From: an uncultured Eubacteriales bacterium
GTDB lineage: Bacteria > Bacillota > Clostridia > Christensenellales > UBA1242
Reading direction: 5' to 3'
Assembly: GCA_902496015.1 (NCBI GenBank)
Contig: CABUZJ010000005.1
Span: 19,195 to 83,194 of the forward strand
Length of the DNA: 64,000 nucleotides
Shown here: positions 59,280 through 64,000 of the stretch, one piece after another
How the letters are laid out: the number at the start of each line of letters is the position of its first letter
Position numbering within the stretch: the first letter of the stretch is position 1
The notes under the pieces: generated by a model
Database searches by the model: none
The model's input: only the letters and a program-made list of their open reading frames with translations
Told to the model about the DNA's origin: nothing
Translations under genes and position numbers: made by a program

Positions 59280-62200
59280 ATGGGAAATAAATTACAACCT
59301 GATTTGCTAAATAAGTCTAGAAGTTTTAACGGCTGGTTTAAACTTCTTTTATGCCAATTATTTGCAATGGTAATGTTTTCTTCAATTACCTTTGCTATTT
59401 TTATGGGCAATGTTACCATTGATGGCGAGCAAACCACTATTAGTTGGTGTTTTGGAAGTGACAAACTTAGTAAAGATGGCAATGAGTATACTATTGGTTG
59501 GTTAGGCAAGGAAGACTTTGTGTTTGATTTTAATGTTTTTGCCTATGAAAATGAATACACAACCGATATTGATGTTACTTATAATGTTTCTGTTAATTTA
59601 AAAAGTGATACTTCTGTTCCCGAAGGTGTTACAGCAATTGTTGATAGTGCATCGGGCAGTATTCCAAAGAACACTAGACAAGAAAATAAACATACTGTGA
59701 CCCTTAGTTACGAGGGTAGTAGTCCACTTAGAAACCAAAATTTTGATATTGAAGTAATTGTTGAAACCACTTGTGAAGTTAAAAGCACATTGAAACTTAC
59801 TTATCATGTGCAGGTTCCTGCCCTTGTTACATATCAAACTATGGATAAGGCTGGTCAAGATGTTGTTAATGTGCAACTTCAAACATATGAAAGTTCAACT
59901 GGTTATATAAACTTTGAATATAGTTGGGATAGTAGTTTAGTTATGCCTACTTTTACAGGCATCACTGAAAGCGCAAGAATAACTGGCCCTAATTCAATGG
60001 TTTTAACATTGGAAAATAACACTGTTTATGTTATTGAATTATATAAATTTAATACAAATGCTGATTATACTGATGCAGATATTGGAACTAGTGCTTATCA
60101 AACCGAAGCGCATTTAGTTACTTTTGATGCCAATCCTGGTGATGGGATAACTGAGCCAATAATTCAAGGATTAAACCCTAAAAATGGCATTTATCAAGCA
60201 GGGTTTACTAATGGCATGGCATTTGAGGGGCTACCAACTGCAAAAAGACAAGATTACACTTTCTTAGGATGGTTTACAACGCCTGAAACAGGTGGAACAC
60301 AAATTGAAGCGGATACTATTTGCAATTTAAGCGAAAATATTACCCTTTATGCTAGGTGGCAAATTAATGCCATTATGATTACTTTTGATGGTAATGATTC
60401 TAATGCTTCTTCTAGTTGGACATTGGGTTCTTATAATCTTGCGAATTATTTTAATAATGTTAGTGCATCTAGCACTTCAATTAACACTTATGCAAAACCA
60501 CAATATACTATTAGTGAAATTTCTAAATCTATTTCAGGTCCATTTACTAAACTTGATATTTTACCAACACCTGTTAGAACTGGATATAACTTTTTAGGTT
60601 GGTTTACTTCTAAAACTGGTGGCACACAAGTTAATGCAAATACAATTTTAACGCAAACTTCTGCGGTTACTTATTATGCGCATTGGGAAGCACAAGTTTA
60701 TAATATTACTTACCTTGACAAAGGTGGGCTTGCTTTTAGTGGAGTTCATGAAACGGGTTATCCAACTACTCACACTTATGATACTACTACTACTCTTAAA
60801 GGGGCTACCAAAACTGGTTATACTTTTGGTGGGTGGTTTATTGATGTTAATTGTGCTACCACAGAAATAAGCACGCTTGGTGCAAAAGAATATACCGCTG
60901 ATATTACTTTATATGCTAAATGGAATGCTAATAATTATAATATTATATATAAAGATCAAGGTGGAGCGGAATTTAGTGGAGAACATGAAGAAAATTATCC
61001 AACCACGCACACCTATGGCACAGAAACTGAACTTAAAGGCGCAACTAAGGCGGGTTATGACTTTGGTGGGTGGTTTATAAATTCAAACTGCACTGGCACG
61101 GCAATAACCACACTAGGTGCAACTGAATATACCGCAGATATAACTTTATATGCTAAGTGGATAGTTCAAACTTACACTATAACTTATTTTGACCAAGGTG
61201 GTGCGGAATTTAGTGGAGAACATGAAGAAAATTATCCAACCACACACACTTATGGCACGGAAACTGAACTTAAAGGCGCAACTAAAACGGGTTACACTTT
61301 TGATGGCTGGTTTATAGATTCAAATTGTTCTGGAATGGCAATAACCACACTAGGTGCAACAGATTTCACTGCCAATATTAATCTTTATGCTAAGTGGAGT
61401 ATTAATAGTTACACATTAACTTTGATTAATGGAACAACAGCTGGTATTAGCAATGTTGTGGGGGCAGGAGAATATCAATTTGGTGCTAGTGTTACTGCCA
61501 CTGCAAACTTAAATAATGGATATACATTTAATAAATGGACATCAAATAACACTGAATTGCTTTCTGACAGCACTAATAGTAGTTATACTTTTAACATGCC
61601 AGCGGGAGATATTATTTTAACTGCAACAGCAACAGCAAATACTTATAAACTGGTATATAATTCTAATGGTGGCACAAATGTGCAAACTAAAAATAAAGTG
61701 TATAACACTGCATTTACAGCAGAAGATTTACCAACAATAACTAGGGCAGGTTGGACTTTTGGTGGTTGGTTTGCAACAAGTGCATTTACAGGAACCGCGC
61801 TTTATGTAGGCAAGTTATTTAATAGTTCAACTGCAACTTTTGCCGATATTTCGACAAGTAGCACAAATGCAACCATTTATGCTAAATGGACAGAAACAGA
61901 GTATACTTTAACATATGTTTTGAATGGTGGAAATGTTAGCGGGTCAACTGCTAATTTAACTGAAACTTATACAATTAATACTAATTTAACCATTAAATCT
62001 GCCCCAACAAGAAATGGTTGGACCTTTGTTAATTGGTTAGTTACTGAAGCTGAGGGGAATTGGACTGAGAACGATACATTTATTGGTGGACAAATAGTTG
62101 GCACTGGTAAATATGGTGATGCTACGCTTACTGCTCAATGGTCACCAAATACATATAATATAACTTATGTTTTAAATAATGGTGTAAATCATATTAATAA

Positions 62201-64000
62201 CCCAACAGAGTATACAGTGAGTGATAATGAGCAAACACTTATCATACAAAAACCAACATACAACGGCTTTAACCTTGAAAGTTTTGTTGTTTCATGGTCG
62301 AATAATACACATGGAGGAACTCTTCCAAGCCTTAGCGGAACAACTCTTACCATTGGAGCAAATGTATATGGTGATATAACTATAACTGCAACATGGGAAA
62401 AATTTGCAATTTGGGTTCAGGCAGACGCATATGATGGTAGCAATCTTTTAAGCGGTGTGGGCTATAATGCTAATCAATTTAATGAAGCAATAACTGCTAG
62501 TTCAACTGTTAGTGGGTCTTCGGTGATTTTATTTGAAGATGTTAGTGCAACAACAGCCATAACTTTAAATAAAGATATAACTTTATATGGAAATTATACT
62601 TCAACTATAACAGTTACAACAGACACCGGCGATGCCATAAGAGTGAATGCAGGATATACATTAACAATTAATGGTGTTGATATAATAACAAATGATAGGT
62701 CAGTTATAAGAACTTATGGAACGGTTATTATAAATGGCGGTTCGCTTACCACAACAAGAACATCTGGTGATGCATATGGCATTATATTGGTTGAGCAATC
62801 TTCTAAAGTTGTAATGAATGATGGTGAAATTAGTGCTTCTACTGCGGGAATTTATAATAATAGCACAAATGTTAATGAAACAGCCGTAACTATTTTAGGC
62901 GGAACAATTACAGGGACTACTGCTGGTATTTCTATGCAAAATGCATCTTCTACACTTGTTCTTGGTGGTGGAACTATAACTGGCGGAACTTATTCTATTA
63001 ATTTTAGCACTGGTTCTTCGGTTAAGATTAATTCTACCGCTGTTAAGTTAGATGGTGTTGTGAATTTGGGTGCGGGGAAAGTGTTAGACTTTACTGGCAT
63101 TTCAAGTGGAACTTTGGCTAATGAATTTAATATTACTGCGGTTAATAATGCAGATAACACTATTATTGCAACTTTTGCTAATGCCACAATGGCTAATAAT
63201 AATGTAGATAAATTTAGTGTGACTAATGCTAATCGTGCACCATATGCAAGTGGAGTTAATATTGTTATTCGCGGGACTTACACTTTAACAGCCAACGCAA
63301 ACGGTGGTTCAATTCCTACTACATCTGGCTGGACAGGCAATGGTGCAACTGCAACAAAACAATTGGTTTATGGCACAGCCTATGGCACATTGCCAACACC
63401 AACACCATATTCTAAGGTTGGATATACTGTTAAATTTAAAGGTTGGTATACAGCATCAAGTGGTGGAGCAGAAGTTTCTAATGATACTACTATGGGTTCA
63501 AGCAATACCACAATTTATGCACAATATACTGAAACAGAAAATGTTTACACTATTACTGTTGAAGATAATGGTAGTGGAACAGCAAGCATTGAAGTGACTT
63601 ATAATGTTTTAACCCCATCTTTAACAGTGGGCACTAAAACTGGTTATACATTAACGGGCTATAACATTAAAAACACATCAACAAAACTATTTAATGCTGA
63701 TGGTAGCCCAGTTGCAAATGTTGATGGTTATACAGATGCAAATAAAAATTGGATTTTAGCAAATGATGCAACAGTGGTTGCACAATGGTCTGCAAATGAT
63801 TATGTAATAACTTATAACATGAACTTACCAAGCGGGTTTAGTGGTGGTTCACTTTCTGCAACAAGTGTAACAGTGAAATACAATGCAACTTATCCAACAC
63901 TTGCAACAGTTACAAGTTTACCAACAAGAACAGGCTACACAATATCATTTGTTGGTTGGTTTACAGCAACAAGTGGAGGAACACAAATAATAGGTGGGTC
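59280..64000 (+). CDS. Giant repeat surface protein, 3' end beyond the window
   Basis: At least 1573 codons without a stop up to the end of the window. Start ATG 59280 after AAGGTGG. A basic start with a membrane segment at about 20-43 (signal or N-terminal anchor), then a beta-rich N domain (about 50-280), then many Listeria-Bacteroides/InlB B-repeat units (GY-x-F-x-GW(F/Y) and LYA-x-W), including three exact-period repeats at 480-716. Residues about 1050-1280 look like a right-handed beta-helix (ITLNKDITLYGNYT, INGGSL, ILGGTITG), followed by more InlB-type units. Same family as the gene at the window start. Likely cell-surface adhesin or scaffold; ligand and true length unknown. Confidence 0.85.
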   Translation, partial: MGNKLQPDLLNKSRSFNGWFKLLLCQLFAMVMFSSITFAIFMGNVTIDGEQTTISWCFGSDKLSKDGNEYTIGWLGKEDFVFDFNVFAYENEYTTDIDVTYNVSVNLKSDTSVPEGVTAIVDSASGSIPKNTRQENKHTVTLSYEGSSPLRNQNFDIEVIVETTCEVKSTLKLTYHVQVPALVTYQTMDKAGQDVVNVQLQTYESSTGYINFEYSWDSSLVMPTFTGITESARITGPNSMVLTLENNTVYVIELYKFNTNADYTDADIGTSAYQTEAHLVTFDANPGDGITEPIIQGLNPKNGIYQAGFTNGMAFEGLPTAKRQDYTFLGWFTTPETGGTQIEADTICNLSENITLYARWQINAIMITFDGNDSNASSSWTLGSYNLANYFNNVSASSTSINTYAKPQYTISEISKSISGPFTKLDILPTPVRTGYNFLGWFTSKTGGTQVNANTILTQTSAVTYYAHWEAQVYNITYLDKGGLAFSGVHETGYPTTHTYDTTTTLKGATKTGYTFGGWFIDVNCATTEISTLGAKEYTADITLYAKWNANNYNIIYKDQGGAEFSGEHEENYPTTHTYGTETELKGATKAGYDFGGWFINSNCTGTAITTLGATEYTADITLYAKWIVQTYTITYFDQGGAEFSGEHEENYPTTHTYGTETELKGATKTGYTFDGWFIDSNCSGMAITTLGATDFTANINLYAKWSINSYTLTLINGTTAGISNVVGAGEYQFGASVTATANLNNGYTFNKWTSNNTELLSDSTNSSYTFNMPAGDIILTATATANTYKLVYNSNGGTNVQTKNKVYNTAFTAEDLPTITRAGWTFGGWFATSAFTGTALYVGKLFNSSTATFADISTSSTNATIYAKWTETEYTLTYVLNGGNVSGSTANLTETYTINTNLTIKSAPTRNGWTFVNWLVTEAEGNWTENDTFIGGQIVGTGKYGDATLTAQWSPNTYNITYVLNNGVNHINNPTEYTVSDNEQTLIIQKPTYNGFNLESFVVSWSNNTHGGTLPSLSGTTLTIGANVYGDITITATWEKFAIWVQADAYDGSNLLSGVGYNANQFNEAITASSTVSGSSVILFEDVSATTAITLNKDITLYGNYTSTITVTTDTGDAIRVNAGYTLTINGVDIITNDRSVIRTYGTVIINGGSLTTTRTSGDAYGIILVEQSSKVVMNDGEISASTAGIYNNSTNVNETAVTILGGTITGTTAGISMQNASSTLVLGGGTITGGTYSINFSTGSSVKINSTAVKLDGVVNLGAGKVLDFTGISSGTLANEFNITAVNNADNTIIATFANATMANNNVDKFSVTNANRAPYASGVNIVIRGTYTLTANANGGSIPTTSGWTGNGATATKQLVYGTAYGTLPTPTPYSKVGYTVKFKGWYTASSGGAEVSNDTTMGSSNTTIYAQYTETENVYTITVEDNGSGTASIEVTYNVLTPSLTVGTKTGYTLTGYNIKNTSTKLFNADGSPVANVDGYTDANKNWILANDATVVAQWSANDYVITYNMNLPSGFSGGSLSATSVTVKYNATYPTLATVTSLPTRTGYTISFVGWFTATSGGTQIIGG
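60717..61427 (+). repeat. Three tandem 237-bp coding repeats
   Basis: Units of exactly 237 bp (79 codons) at 60717, 60954 and 61191. Units 2 and 3 are nearly identical over their first 110 bases (GCGGAATTTAGTGGAGAACA and following), whereas unit 1 has diverged. This indicates a recent duplication and possible copy-number variation. Confidence 0.85.

Noticed and set aside
60385..61080. Three forward frames inside the second giant gene
   Set aside because: They are out of frame with the repeat protein and leucine/methionine-rich shadows of its biased codons.
1..64000. CRISPR arrays, transposases, integrases or prophage genes
   Set aside because: No direct-repeat/spacer array and no gene with a recognisable mobile-element motif was found on either strand.

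Overview
The window is a 64 kb piece of an AT-rich bacterial chromosome, about 70% A+T by eye, with the standard genetic code. It looks like an anaerobic, low-GC Gram-positive (Bacillota, most likely an uncultured Clostridia lineage). Supporting features are yabP, yabQ, a SigH-type sigma factor and a CwlD-like amidase (sporulation lineage), an oxygen-sensitive class III ribonucleotide reductase with its NrdG activase, an L10 leader RNA, RecD2, and giant Listeria-Bacteroides-repeat surface proteins. I cannot name a genus.

Layout. 1-5.9 kb: 3' part of a giant secreted repeat protein. 6-17.6 kb: mixed block with three orphan or lipoprotein genes, nrdD fused to a redoxin domain followed by an unusual thioredoxin-reductase-like flavoprotein, an XRE/zinc-ribbon regulator, a PAP2 phosphatase, a RadC-like protein and nrdG. 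17.7-21.4 kb: GT4 glycosyltransferase, an O-antigen-ligase-like membrane protein and comF. 21.4-35.1 kb: the gene-expression core rpmG-secE-nusG-rplK-rplA, rplJ-rplL, rplI, rpoB-rpoC, interrupted by an unknown gene between rplA and rplJ and by a lipoprotein and a Cys-rich protein between rplL and rplI. 35.1-43.8 kb: gltX, an HD hydrolase and an amidase on the minus strand, then mrnC-rlmB-sigH-dnaX-ybaB-recR. 43.9-54.5 kb: DUF2804 protein, lipoprotein, typA, an RsmF-like methyltransferase, SDR, MarR, GNAT and recD2. 54.7-57.5 kb: yabP-yabQ, an inserted minus-strand DUF11 protein, divIC, tRNA-fMet and tRNA-Arg. 57.6-64 kb: MazG-like protein, a TasA/camelysin-like exported protein and the 5' part of a second giant repeat protein that runs off the end.

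How the parts fit. NrdD with its fused redoxin and the adjacent flavoprotein look like a formate-independent anaerobic dNTP-synthesis unit, under a promoter carrying two NrdR boxes. The ribosomal and RNA polymerase genes carry visible leader regulation: an L10 leader with terminator, a terminator-like hairpin in the rpoB leader, a hairpin before rpmG and a folded nusG-rplK spacer. The two giant proteins, the TasA-like protein and the DUF11 protein suggest investment in cell, biofilm or spore surface structures.

The most unexpected pattern is a set of six genes (PAP2, HD hydrolase, mrnC, SDR, GNAT, recD2). Each has a good sigma-A-type promoter whose -10 box ends only 6-9 nt before the ATG, with no Shine-Dalgarno sequence. 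They are therefore predicted to be leaderless mRNAs, while most other genes here have clear ribosome binding sites.
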